A stretch of DNA of 64,000 nucleotides, taken from positions 887,468 through 951,467 of the forward strand of contig CM000687.1 in NCBI GenBank assembly GCA_000149225.2. The letters are read 5' to 3'. Positions 38,196 to 47,351 of this stretch are shown here, piece by piece; positions within the stretch are counted from its first letter, which is position 1, and each line of letters begins with the position of its first letter. Source of the DNA: Lachancea kluyveri NRRL Y-12651 (Eukaryota; Ascomycota; Saccharomycetes; Saccharomycetales; Saccharomycetaceae). The notes under the pieces were generated by a model. It saw nothing but the letters and a program-made list of their open reading frames with translations. It had not been told where the DNA came from and did no database searches. A program made the translations under genes and the position numbers.

Positions 38196-39743
38196 TCAAG
38201 CTTGTTGCCCTTTCAGGCTTTCCAAGGCTTGGGGCAGACGTTTTTCATACTCCTCCTTGGTTTCGTCAGCTGCCCATCCCAGACCATAGGCAGGGTGTGT
38301 TGGATCCAGGTGTCTCTTGCCAGAAAGCTGTTCTCTGAAGGTCAGATATTTGCTCTTGTCGGTTGGTTCTGGGTAGTCGTGCCTGGCCAAACCACGCTTT
38401 CTCAGTTCTGGCAATAAGCTGTCGACAATTTCCTCGAAACTTTGCGGCAACACGGTGTACGCAAAGTTGAAGCCGTCTATGTCGGAAATGTCAACCCATT
38501 CCTGGATGATGTCTGCCACCTCAGAGGGCGTGCCAATAGCGAGCGGCCCACTTCCACCGACTTTAATCTCTTCAATAATAGCTTTTTTGGTCCATTTCTT
38601 TACCCTGGGGTATGCGGTCTGCCATTTCTTAACTGCAGAGGCGATTGCGATGTGGTCCACATTTTCAAGGACCTCGTCATCTCCAAACTTGTCGATGTCT
38701 ACACCGGTCCAGCCAGAGAACATGGCCTTGGCCCCCTCTTCGTCAGAGTACTTTGTCTTATACTCCGAATACTTGTTTTGGGCTTCTTCATGCGTCTTGC
38801 CAAGGATAACGGTAATAAGCGCAATGAACTTTATTTTGGAGGCGTCCCTGCCATACTTTTCCTTGGCAATACGCTTAATATCAACAATCGAGCTCTTGAT
38901 AGCCTCAGGAGTTAAAGATGCTAAAAAGATAATTTCTGCATTTCTTGCAGCCAGCTCCTTTCCCCTCGCGGAGGTGCCTGCCTGGATAATGACTGGTAAT
39001 TTCTGCTGGCTGGGCTGGGTGATTGCGGGCCCCGGAACTTTAAAGTGCTCACCGACATGGTTGATCTTTCTGAGCCCGTTCGGGTCGGTAAAAATTCCCT
39101 TTTTTTTGTCCAGTTTCACAGCGCCGTCTTGCCAAGAGCCCAGGAAAAGCTTGTACACCACGTCAACGTATTCCTCGGCACGGTCGTAACGCTCTATGTT
39201 GTCAGGAAGTGGTTCGCCGTTGAGCAGGTTTTTCGAAGCGCTGTCCAGGTAGGAGGTGACAATGTTCCACCCGACTCTGCCGTTTGTGATCAGGTCCAAG
39301 GTGCCCAGTCTTCTGGCAAGATGGTAAGGCTGCTCGCTGATGGTGGAAATCGTCATACCAAAGGCAAGGTTTGAGGTTACCGAGGCCATCAGAGGGATAA
39401 AGTAACTGGGGTCGGAGATGGGCCATTGCGAGCCAGCTTTGGCAACAGGGCCCATGTTGCCTGGCCCCTTGTATACATCATATGGGCCCAGGACGTCTGC
39501 GAGGAAACACGAGTGGAACTTTCCTCTCTCGAGGAGCTGTGCGAGCTCGGTCCAGTACTTTGGAGACTGGTAGAGTTCAGCAGACCTATCATCTGGGTGC
39601 CTCCAGATACCGACGGTTTGGTTACCGGCAGATCCCATTAGAAAGGCATTGATGATTAGTTCTTTTTTCTTGTGAGAGTCTACTTTCGCTTTTTTGTTGG
39701 CCAGGGAGTCGTCTGCAAAGGCGCGTTTGCTGCTAGAAGTCAT
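38196..39743 (-). CDS. FMN-dependent monooxygenase, NtaA/SnaA/DszA family
   Basis: A 515-residue member of the bacterial-luciferase-like flavin monooxygenases. Typical blocks are LIINAFLMGSAGNQTVGIWRHP, GKFHSCFLADVLGPYDVY, SDPSYFIPLMASVTSNLAFGMTISTISEQPYHLARRLGTLDLITNGRVGWNIVTSYL split by normal spacing, PVIIQAGTSARGKELAARNAEIIFLA, and GTPSEVADIIQEWVDISDIDGFNF. Such enzymes use reduced FMN from a partner reductase to oxidise compounds such as nitrilotriacetate, pristinamycin precursor or dibenzothiophene sulfone. Fungal homologues often lie in subtelomeres and are thought to derive from bacteria; the donor is not shown here. The start ATG at 39743 gives a basic leader with KKAKVDSHKKK before the conserved domain. 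The frame is intact, implying selection. The real substrate is unknown. Confidence 0.88.
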   Translation of the reverse strand: MTSSSKRAFADDSLANKKAKVDSHKKKELIINAFLMGSAGNQTVGIWRHPDDRSAELYQSPKYWTELAQLLERGKFHSCFLADVLGPYDVYKGPGNMGPVAKAGSQWPISDPSYFIPLMASVTSNLAFGMTISTISEQPYHLARRLGTLDLITNGRVGWNIVTSYLDSASKNLLNGEPLPDNIERYDRAEEYVDVVYKLFLGSWQDGAVKLDKKKGIFTDPNGLRKINHVGEHFKVPGPAITQPSQQKLPVIIQAGTSARGKELAARNAEIIFLASLTPEAIKSSIVDIKRIAKEKYGRDASKIKFIALITVILGKTHEEAQNKYSEYKTKYSDEEGAKAMFSGWTGVDIDKFGDDEVLENVDHIAIASAVKKWQTAYPRVKKWTKKAIIEEIKVGGSGPLAIGTPSEVADIIQEWVDISDIDGFNFAYTVLPQSFEEIVDSLLPELRKRGLARHDYPEPTDKSKYLTFREQLSGKRHLDPTHPAYGLGWAADETKEEYEKRLPQALESLKGQQA

Positions 39744-39865
39744 GCTGGTTGTTTGGAAGGGATTGGTGAGGTAAAACCGGTGATGTCTAGTTTTATGAGT
39801 TTCTGCCTTTTATTCACGAGAAAGCAGCAAAAAAGAGGGGAGAAGCAATGGCCTATTATACTAGC

Positions 39866-40080
39866 GGGAGAGTGGGAGTGGGAGTGGGAATCGGAGTGGG
39901 AATGGGAGTGGGAATCGGAGTGGGAATCGGAGTGGGAATGGGAGTGAGAATCGGAGTGGGAATGGGAGTGGGAATCGGAGTGGGAATGGGAGTGGGAATG
40001 GGAGTGGGAATCGGAGTGGGAATGGGAGTGGGAATGGGAGTGGGAATCGGAGTGGGAATGGGAATAGGAATAGGAATTGG
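39866..40080. repeat. Hexamer-based minisatellite (GGGAGT/GGGAAT/CGGAGT)
   Basis: About 215 bp built from 6-bp units GGGAGT, GGGAAT and CGGAGT, arranged mostly as 12-bp pairs (GGAGTGGGAATC). It is strongly purine-rich on the plus strand. All frames stay open through it, which produces spurious Gly-Val-Gly-Ile ORFs on the plus strand and Pro-Ile-Pro-Thr ORFs on the minus strand. It begins about 120 bp upstream of the FMN monooxygenase start, so it lies in that gene's promoter. The remainder up to 40745 contains a T17 tract near 40,204 and no gene. Confidence 0.9.
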
Positions 40081-40745
40081 GAAAGCCTGGTCGTCAGCTG
40101 GCACAGACCGTGTTGCAACAAGTGGCGAGATTTCAAGCGTTTGAACCACACACCAACACAAGTGGACCTCCGGCCTCCCCTTCCCCTTTCCCTGCCTGCT
40201 TCTTTTTTTTTTTTTTTTGACTTTGTCTTTCTGCTCCTCAAGCGCTTTGTCTCTGGGCAGACGCCGCAGAAAAGACAAAACCTTAGTACAGATGGACGCA
40301 TCGCACGCGCGCAGAGAAGTCCTGGAATGCGGAGAGGACAAGGGCGAGAGACGGAATGAGAAACCCTCTGGCGTTCCTGATTGGCCAGGCTAATCGGACC
40401 CTGGGTGTATTCTCGAGGTTCAGACATAGACGGTTGAGACACTGTGTAGTTCGGAGTCGATGGCTAGAACACGGCGGGTTTATCGCGCTCTGCTGTCACT
40501 CGAAATAACGCCCTGTTGTTTTGCGATGGAGGCGTGTTCCAACCATGTCCAATGGTTTTCGTTATATTAGGAACCGCCTTTCATGTTTTTATTTGTTTTG
40601 TTTTGTTTTATTTTTACCTCAACTTTCCCCCCTTTCACCTTCGGTTCTCTCCTTTCTACAATGTATATTTGGCTTGGCAGAGTTCGCAGACTATCGCCTT
40701 GTTATCCAGTAAAGAATACCATCTTCACAGTTTAAGATATTTTTG

Positions 40746-41975
40746 ATGCTGAAAAGAAAGATTAACACGTATTGCAACCCTTTGGAAGAGACATCGACTG
40801 GTGTGCACGAAGAGGTGAAGCGGCACAAGACCGGAAAGCACGTTTCTGTGCACGGTTTGGAGAACAACGTCCCCAGCCTACAAAAGGGCCTGGTGGTCAG
40901 CTCCTTTGAAGGCGAGCTGGCGCTTGTTTCGGACATCAAGGTTACGCAAAGCCTGAAGGATTACGAGGTTCTGGTCAAGAACGTATTCATCGGGCTCAAC
41001 CATGTAGACTGGAAGTCCAAAAAGTACAGATTCAACATATACTCTTTCCCATGGATCAACGGCAGAGAAAGCAGCGGGGTGGTGGTCAAGTGCGGTGCGA
41101 AAGTAGACAGGTCTATGTTTGCGCCTGGCACAGAGGTGTTTCTCGCTAGCACGTCGTACAGGGATCTGCGGACTTCCACGTTCCAGGAGTACACGGTTGT
41201 CGACTCAAGGCTTGCTTGGAGAGTTCCACGGACTAAGGCTGGAAGCAGTGCCCCTGGCAGGCAGTTTGGACTGGATTTTGCAGCAGGGATCGGCGTGGGA
41301 CTGGTGACTGCCGGGTGTGCTCTTTCCAATCTGGTTGCCTTCGAGCCCGAGGACCACGGCAGCGGTTGTGGCAGCAGTGGTGGCGGCGCCGAAAAGCTGG
41401 GCAGCCTTGTCATATGGGGAGGCTCGTCGTCTGTGGGCATCTTTGTGATACAGCTGGCAAGGGCGTCGGGGAAGTTTGACAAGATCGTGGCAATCTCTAG
41501 CAAGAAGAACGCGTCCTATCTGAAAGAGCTGGGCACCACCCATGTTATCGACAGACTTCAGCCCGAAGACCGTATTGTGGAGCAGGTTTCCGAGAGCTGT
41601 CCGGAAGGTGTTCGGTACGGCATTGACACGATTTCCAAGTCGACAGCCACGGTCCTAGCAAAGTTGCTGGCAGAGAATGGCAGCGGCGAAAAGAGACTAG
41701 TGTGTATTGTGGGCACACCAGACTTGGGAAGCATAAACACAGCATCCAGGCTGGTCATCGACGCCGTTAGCATCAAGCCGTTTCATGAAAACACAGAGTT
41801 TGGAGCAGGGTTTGTTCGATACACATCGAGGCTGTTTGAAAAAGGGCTGTTGAAACCAATCGGGTCGCTGAAGATCTTCAAAGGGCTCGACAACTTTGGA
41901 CAGGGAATAAGCAGCGGTCTCAGAGAACTAGAGGAGAAAGGCGCCAGCGCTGAGAAGTTTGTTGTGGGCGTGTGA
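40746..41975 (+). CDS. Zinc-free medium-chain dehydrogenase/quinone-oxidoreductase-like protein
   Basis: A 409-residue MDR-superfamily protein starting at the ATG at 40746. The GroES-like N-terminal domain shows LKDYEVLVKNVFIGLNHVDWKSKKYRF and INGRESSGVVVKCGAKVDRS, with no zinc-ligand cysteine set. The Rossmann domain has LVIWGGSSSVGIFVIQLARASGKFDKIVAISSKKNASYLKELGTTHVID broken by normal spacing, which is an NADPH-type GGSSSVG loop. It resembles the S. cerevisiae YNL134C/YLR460C/YCR102C group of aldehyde/quinone reductases. A Gly/Ser-rich insert (GSGCGSSGGG) precedes the nucleotide-binding domain. The first 50 residues are not conserved with the family as I know it. It is divergent from the monooxygenase at 38196, sharing about 1 kb. 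A role in feeding or detoxifying oxidised flavin-enzyme products is speculation. Confidence 0.85.
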   Translation: MLKRKINTYCNPLEETSTGVHEEVKRHKTGKHVSVHGLENNVPSLQKGLVVSSFEGELALVSDIKVTQSLKDYEVLVKNVFIGLNHVDWKSKKYRFNIYSFPWINGRESSGVVVKCGAKVDRSMFAPGTEVFLASTSYRDLRTSTFQEYTVVDSRLAWRVPRTKAGSSAPGRQFGLDFAAGIGVGLVTAGCALSNLVAFEPEDHGSGCGSSGGGAEKLGSLVIWGGSSSVGIFVIQLARASGKFDKIVAISSKKNASYLKELGTTHVIDRLQPEDRIVEQVSESCPEGVRYGIDTISKSTATVLAKLLAENGSGEKRLVCIVGTPDLGSINTASRLVIDAVSIKPFHENTEFGAGFVRYTSRLFEKGLLKPIGSLKIFKGLDNFGQGISSGLRELEEKGASAEKFVVGV

Positions 41976-42875
41976 GGGACGTGCAGCGTTACGTTCAGCT
42001 GTTTTATTTCAACCGTGTACCTTCTGTATATACTCTTTCAATCCAGATATTCTTGGCGGCTAACCAAGACGAAAACGGACTCGTTTGGCTGAGGTTTTTC
42101 GATTCTTCTTCTTGATCCCAGAACGGGAGCCCACATGTGTCGACGGGGGGTATTTTCTCGCCTCGGCCCGCCGCTTTCCGAGAACGCGACTCGAGGCGGG
42201 GCGAGATGAGAAGGAGACCTCCGTGCGCCCACACGTATCCCACGCTCCGCGACGCAGAGGTTCAGTTTTTCGGAGTTTGGTTGCCAGATCTTATTTGGTA
42301 TTGGTATCGGCTTACGACCATTTGCGGGAGAGCGGATCATGCTGCAGGACTTTGTTGCTTTGAGTGTCGAGAGAACGGAAGTTTAGTGCTGCAGAGAGCA
42401 GGAATGCGTCTCTGCTACATTGTGCCGTGTGCAAGTGAGGTGATTGGTTTATCCAGGTTGTTGCGAGCGGCAGTCGCAGTCCAGTTCTATTTACCCATCG
42501 ACAGGAGGGCGCAGCGTGTTTCGGAAAATCAAGCCAATACGCCGATGGATATTTTACTGTTTTTTTGAAGAGAATTCCCCATTTCTGCTGTAGGGCATGC
42601 CCCCCATTAAGATTTGGACGATGCATCTCCGTACGGAGTTCTTTTTCGGTTTTTCCTCTTTTTTTTTTTTTTCCGTGGCGTCACGCAGGATATTCCGGAA
42701 ATGCAGGTTATAGGTCGCTTTCATACAAAGCACAACAAAAATAGAATTACACGGCGTAAGGATGAGCTATTTGCACTACATATGTCTTTTGAAGTTTAGA
42801 ACCATGATAGAAAAACGATACTGTTTTGAAGAAACACGTTTGTGGAGGTCCAGGGCTCCGGTTTTCTTTACCCGG
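41976..42875. other. Convergent intergenic region
   Basis: About 900 bp between the 3' ends of the MDR gene and the first zinc-finger gene. GC-rich at first, with a T18 tract near 42,657. Overlapping ORFs of 90-140 codons on both strands are not recognisable and look like by-products of the high GC content. Confidence 0.45.
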
Positions 42876-43742
42876 TCAACCACAGCTGTTTCTTCTTCGT
42901 GTTTTAACACCGCTTGCCTCTTTTTTCTTGGTGTGGATTCTATAGTGCCGTAGCAGGTTGCCCTTTACATTGAACCTCTTGGAACAGCCATTCCATGTGC
43001 ACGCGTAGGGACTCCTGCCGACGTGTATTATGGAGTGTGTTTTCAGTGCGCTTGGTCTTCGAAAGGATTTGCCACACTCGGGACAGAGGTGTTGCAGTTT
43101 TGGCCTAGCAGGCGCTTCTGAGACCACGGGACAAAGTGGTCCAGAGTGCTGCTGTGAACCCTTACTAGCGATTAGCAGATCTGGGGCCGAGGTGGACCTG
43201 TCGCGCTCGACCGGCGTGACCTCTCGCGTAGGCCCGTCCAGCGGCAAGCTGAGAGTAGTACATAGCTTTGGTGTGGGAAACACCGTGTCGAGCGTGTTTT
43301 GGAGTTGCTCTGACATCTTTCGGTAGTTGAACGTATATGGGCTTTTGGAAAGCTCGGCAGACATGTTTGCCTGTGTATTATCTTCCCTCAGAGTATTATC
43401 GTCTTTCAGAGTATTTTCGGACCAGCCAAGCCTCTGCCACTCCTCGCGAGTGCTAGACCAAGTGCACGTTGGGGCACTAGACGCGACAAAAAGACTCAAT
43501 GGGTTGCCAATTTCGACGTCAATATCATGCTTGGACTGTGTTGGAGACACCAGCGATCCCGGCGACGATGGCAACGATGGCGACGATGGCGACCTCGGCC
43601 CCATCGGTGTAAGCTGGCTGGGGCCGCCACAATACTCTGGGGTGCTTGCCACGCAGAATAACTCGTGAGTCTGATCATCCAATCCCTCTACAGAGCGGTG
43701 AAGTATATTTTCCATTTCCAAAAGCTTACTCGTGATGTGCAT
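42876..43742 (-). CDS. C2H2 zinc-finger transcription factor (two fingers), paralogue A
   Basis: A 288-residue protein from the ATG at 43742. Two classical C2H2 fingers sit near the C-terminus: CPECGKSFRRPSALKTHSIIH and CTWNGCSKRFNVKGNLLRH (ending YRIH), followed by a basic tail (KKKEASGVKTRRRNSCG). The pair resembles the S. cerevisiae Cmr3/YPR013C/YPR015C type. The N-terminal half is Ser/Pro-rich and contains WSSTREEWQRLGW and SKSPYTFNYRKM, both also found in diverged form in the protein at 47352. It probably binds DNA in the nucleus. A GAC/GAT-type repeat near 43,560-43,590 (ATGGCGACG units) encodes a Ser-Pro-Ser run. Target genes are unknown. Confidence 0.85.
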   Translation of the reverse strand: MHITSKLLEMENILHRSVEGLDDQTHELFCVASTPEYCGGPSQLTPMGPRSPSSPSLPSSPGSLVSPTQSKHDIDVEIGNPLSLFVASSAPTCTWSSTREEWQRLGWSENTLKDDNTLREDNTQANMSAELSKSPYTFNYRKMSEQLQNTLDTVFPTPKLCTTLSLPLDGPTREVTPVERDRSTSAPDLLIASKGSQQHSGPLCPVVSEAPARPKLQHLCPECGKSFRRPSALKTHSIIHVGRSPYACTWNGCSKRFNVKGNLLRHYRIHTKKKEASGVKTRRRNSCG

Positions 43743-44126
43743 AGTAAGGGTCTGACCGCGGATTCTTGTACAATAGAACAACCGACACGTACACCCTGCT
43801 AATTAAAGCGAAGTAGGGGTGAGAGAGAATAGTACGGAAGTGGACAGAGCTCGACAAAGCAGGATATCAAAGGAAAAGCAAAAAAAACGAAACACAAGTT
43901 GAAAGCCTTGGAATTATATAATTTTTGTATGTGGACACAACGCTGACGTTTTACAGTGAGATTATGGTTTGCAGACACATGTGCCCTTCTAGGCTAGTCT
44001 TGCATGGGAAAAGAAAAAAAAAAATCGGAAAAAAAATTTAACTCCTCACTGGTCCGTGCCTGCAGAGGAAAAACCGTAGCAACAGAAAGCTTGACATAAA
44101 CGAGCTGTACAAACACGCGCTGAAAC
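43743..44126. other. Upstream region of zinc-finger gene A
   Basis: About 380 bp forming the promoter region of the zinc-finger gene; contains A-runs (about 43,880, 44,012 and 44,026). No other feature recognised. Confidence 0.4.
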
Positions 44127-44444
44127 CTAAACCAGTCCATCGAGGAGAGCCAAATCAGTTGATTTTTCAAGATATAGGTTCTTTAAATAGTATCTGGCGG
44201 CAAAAAGCTCGCTGTAGGCCGAAAGCTCATAATTTGCGGCGATCATAAACTTGACAGGCTTGGTATGGAGTTTAGATCCGATGATGCAAGGATGCGAACC
44301 CGGTGCGACGGTATTGAACAAGGCTGCCAACCACTTGTAATCAAACGTCTGGTGGCTCGGCTGCAAAAGCTTTTCTCTTTTTTTTTTTTTTCTTTTGTAG
44401 TGGTGGTAGTAGTAGTAGTGGCAGGTGTTGTGTACCTTTAGCAT
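44127..44444 (-). CDS. Hypothetical protein, 105 aa
   Basis: An ATG-initiated ORF (44444). Its first 30 codons run through microsatellite-like sequence (YYYYHHYKRKKKKREK, from GTAGTAGTAGTGG and a T14 tract). The remaining 70 residues look like ordinary globular protein (YKWLAALFNTVAPGSHPCIIG, AANYELSAYSELFAARYYLKN, EKSTDLALLDGLV), with balanced hydrophobic and acidic residues. I cannot name a family. If real, the start may be one of the codons after the low-complexity part, or the N-terminus may have been disrupted by the tract. No other coding content is seen between it and SRY1. Confidence 0.35.
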   Translation of the reverse strand: MLKVHNTCHYYYYHHYKRKKKKREKLLQPSHQTFDYKWLAALFNTVAPGSHPCIIGSKLHTKPVKFMIAANYELSAYSELFAARYYLKNLYLEKSTDLALLDGLV

Positions 44445-45411
44445 GTTACGCGGGGAGACGGTTGCTCACGTGCCATAAGCTTAGCGGGCACGCAGCGCCA
44501 GCAGACAGCAAGCACAGAAAAAGAAGCTTTGTGTGAGTTTTCTTTGACAAATGTGTTGGTGTTGCCGGGGGCTCCGGCCATGCTGTCTTAAGGCTGGGTA
44601 TCGTCGCACTCTGGTATTTTCTCTAGAGGAGGGGGTTTGGATGGGTTTCGCAGTATACAACTTTTGTGCCGAGTCCCCCCCCCCACTTGGCGGTTGCCAT
44701 CGTATCCGATTGCCATCTAGGACAATATTCACTTTACAAAACGCCGATGCTGTGTTTTGCGTGTCTGCGACTATTCGGTGTTGTACCGCAGCACATATGC
44801 GTGAATCGTGCGTGAGGAGACGTCGTGGGTCGCCTGCACATCTGTGCCCTTTTGTCCAACGTGTTCGCTGACCAGCGTACAAATCCGACACACATAGTTG
44901 ACTTGGCCAAGCGTGTGTTGGATTTCAACAATGCCGGGTCATGAAGATGGATAATGGGACCGCTGTACCCGATAAAATCGCTGTTCACTGTCTTTTAGTA
45001 CCCGCAGAAATGCCACTCTGTGCGTGCTTTGGCGACACCTCTTTCTGTACATCTGCGCCAAGCAGGGCTATAACGCGAAATTCGGAAATATCCACAAACA
45101 CAAGAGAAGGAGTACCCCATTGTTTTGTCTTTTTTTCTTGTATTCCTTTTTTTTTTTTTTTGTCTCTCGTCTTTCTTCCATCTGCCAAACCCTGGTCTCC
45201 GAGGACTGAGAAATGTCGAATCTGTAAGCATCCAAGGTACTTATGATAACAGGTATGAAAAACTAGCTACGAAGTCTTGTGACTCTTGTGACGCTCGGTG
45301 CGAAAATTCGAGGCCAGGCTCCCAGGGCCAGGCTCCCAGGGCCAAACCAAAGACGCAAACCGTTGCAAGCACAACTACATAAAAACAGATTCGGACAGAA
45401 CGCCGCACAAA
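44445..45411. other. Intergenic region upstream of hypothetical ORF and downstream of SRY1
   Basis: About 970 bp with a C9 run near 44,677, a T14 run at about 45,147-45,161 and a direct repeat of a 14-base unit (CCAGGCTCCCAGGG-type) near 45,313-45,342. ORFs of 60-136 codons are not recognisable. Confidence 0.4.
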
Positions 45412-46374
45412 TCACTCTGATGCTAGCAGGCTGCTGTACCGGCTTATGTCAATGTTTCCTCCGCTGACAATGATCCCCACACGTTTGCCAGCAAGCTTTG
45501 CCTTCTGAGCCCGGGCCGCTGCGAACCCCAAGCACCCGGTGGGCTCGACAACGATCTTCATGCGCTCTGCAAAAAACCTCATGCTGTCCACAAGTTCAGC
45601 GTCCGACGCCGTCAAGATGTCTGCGACGTTTGCGTGAATCACTTCAAATGTGTACTGCCCCAGGTGTTGCGTTTGCGCCCCGTCTGCAATGGTCTCTGGT
45701 GTGTCTATGTGCACGATGGACCCTGAGCGCAGCGACTGCTGGCCGTCGTTCCCTGCCTCTGGCTCTACACCGATGATTTCGCAGCGCGGAGACAGCCTTT
45801 TGGCAGCCAGTGCTGAGCCGGACAGCAGACCCCCGCCGCCCAGCGGAACAAATAGCAGGTCCAGCTCGCCAACCTCCTCGATCAGCTCCTTGGCAGCGGT
45901 CCCCTGGCCCGCGATAACGTCCGGGTGGTCGTACGGAGGCACCAGTGTCAGCCCCTTCTCCTCTGCCAGTGCACGTCCAATCTGCTCACGGTCCTCGGTG
46001 TACCTGTCGTATCTGACTATGTTGGCACCGTAGCCAGCCGTGGCCCTGACCTTGGCTGCTGGCGCGTCGTTGGGCATCACGATTGTTGCAGGGACCCCCA
46101 GAAGCTTGGCCGAGAGCGCGATGGCCTGGGCGTGGTTCCCCGACGAAAAGGCCACTACGCCGGCAGCTCTCTGCTCCTGGGTCAGCTTCAGCAGCGTGTT
46201 CATGGCCCCACGGAACTTGAATGCCCCGATGCGCTGAAAGTTTTCACACTTGAAGTACACCTCTGCGCCCAGCTCTGCGTTGACCGTTCGTGATGTTAGA
46301 ACAGGCGTTTTGTTCGCGTGGCCCTCGATGCGCTTGCTGGCAGCACATACGTCTTCGTAACTGGGTAAGATCAT
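45412..46374 (-). CDS. SRY1: 3-hydroxyaspartate dehydratase Sry1 (serine racemase-like)
   Basis: A 320-residue fold-type II PLP enzyme (S. cerevisiae Sry1, 326 aa). The PLP lysine is Lys53 in FQRIGAFKFRGAMNTL, SSGNHAQAIALSAKLLG is the substrate-binding loop, and the glycine-rich phosphate loop is PLGGGGLLSGSALA. It dehydrates L-threo-3-hydroxyaspartate to oxaloacetate and ammonia and gives resistance to that toxic amino acid; the family also includes mammalian serine racemase. The frame is intact, with strong GC-rich codon use (GCC, CTG, AAG) unlike the genes left of 30 kb. In S. cerevisiae SRY1 (YKL218C) is likewise close to the left telomere of chromosome XI, near the block that makes up the first half of this window. 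Confidence 0.95.
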   Translation of the reverse strand: MILPSYEDVCAASKRIEGHANKTPVLTSRTVNAELGAEVYFKCENFQRIGAFKFRGAMNTLLKLTQEQRAAGVVAFSSGNHAQAIALSAKLLGVPATIVMPNDAPAAKVRATAGYGANIVRYDRYTEDREQIGRALAEEKGLTLVPPYDHPDVIAGQGTAAKELIEEVGELDLLFVPLGGGGLLSGSALAAKRLSPRCEIIGVEPEAGNDGQQSLRSGSIVHIDTPETIADGAQTQHLGQYTFEVIHANVADILTASDAELVDSMRFFAERMKIVVEPTGCLGFAAARAQKAKLAGKRVGIIVSGGNIDISRYSSLLASE

Positions 46375-46623
46375 GTTTGTAGGTCCGGTTGGCAGATGAT
46401 CGAACTATGCGGCTTTCCAAAACTTTTTGGCCGTTGCTTTTAAACCACAGTGTGAGTCACTACTGCTACTGGCTGGCTGACTGGCATGCGGAAAACCCTC
46501 TCCTCCTGGCTGTAACCGTTTCAGACGATTTGGGAATCACTGGTGCTTTCCCTGGGAATGCCGCAACAGAGGTGGCCTTCGAATGTGCTAGAATCTTTAC
46601 GCTACTAATTTGTACACAAATGG

Positions 46624-46664
<41 letters not shown>

Positions 46665-47351
46665 CAATGCTCATGAAGACACCCACCACGTGAATATACA
46701 AAGACCGTTTTGTGCTGACACGTGAAACCTTGTTTGTATACAAACAGTCGGTACTGCCGTTTTAAGTATTGCAAAACACGAGCTTGCACGGTGCAGAACG
46801 TCTCCTGTTTGTTCGATCATTTCGACTCTATGTCTGCTCACCTTGATTCTATGTCTTTAAAAATGCGTAGGCGCTATCTGAAACCTAATGGCATGTTATT
46901 TTTTCTGTACTTGTTCGGACGTACGTGAAATTTCCCTCCCATGCAGGCACATAATCATGTCATCGATGTTTTTGATTTGTTTTTTTGAAACTATTTTTCC
47001 CGAGGCCTACATTTTCGGGGCAAAGCGACAACAAACATCGGACGCCAGATTTGTTTTCGCATCGGAGGGTGCTATCCAATCGCTTCCCTTCCCCCCCTTT
47101 TCACAGTAGTCCTAATTCCTTCTGCGGACCATCTATAAACCAGCCGGCACTCCCTCTGCTATGTTCTTTACGTATGGCCGCATGAAGTTTCAGAAATCAT
47201 AGAGGCTGCGAAAAGTGAAAAAAAAAAAAAAAAAAAAAGAAAAAAGTCAGCTTCTAACCATTAAAACTCAGTCGCAGTTAGTCTTCGTTGTTGTACGGAG
47301 ATGAATACATTCGGTTACTCTACTGGAATGGGCCTTCTGTTGTAAAGAATT
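46375..47351. other. Intergenic region between SRY1 and zinc-finger gene B
   Basis: A divergent gap of about 980 bp. It holds an uninterrupted A38 tract (46624-46661) and another A-rich tract (about 47,218-47,243). TTTCCC and GC-rich motifs near the zinc-finger gene suggest a promoter, but nothing specific can be named. Confidence 0.45.
46624..46661 (+). repeat. A38 homopolymer
   Basis: Thirty-eight uninterrupted adenines about 250 bp upstream of SRY1. Long poly(dA:dT) tracts exclude nucleosomes and can mark promoters. The length is also error-prone in sequencing and assembly. Confidence 0.9.

Noticed and set aside
39856-40442. Long ORFs of 98-193 codons on both strands with Gly-Val-Gly-Ile or Pro-Ile-Pro-Thr repetition
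   Set aside because: They are only the open frames of the 39866-40080 hexamer minisatellite.
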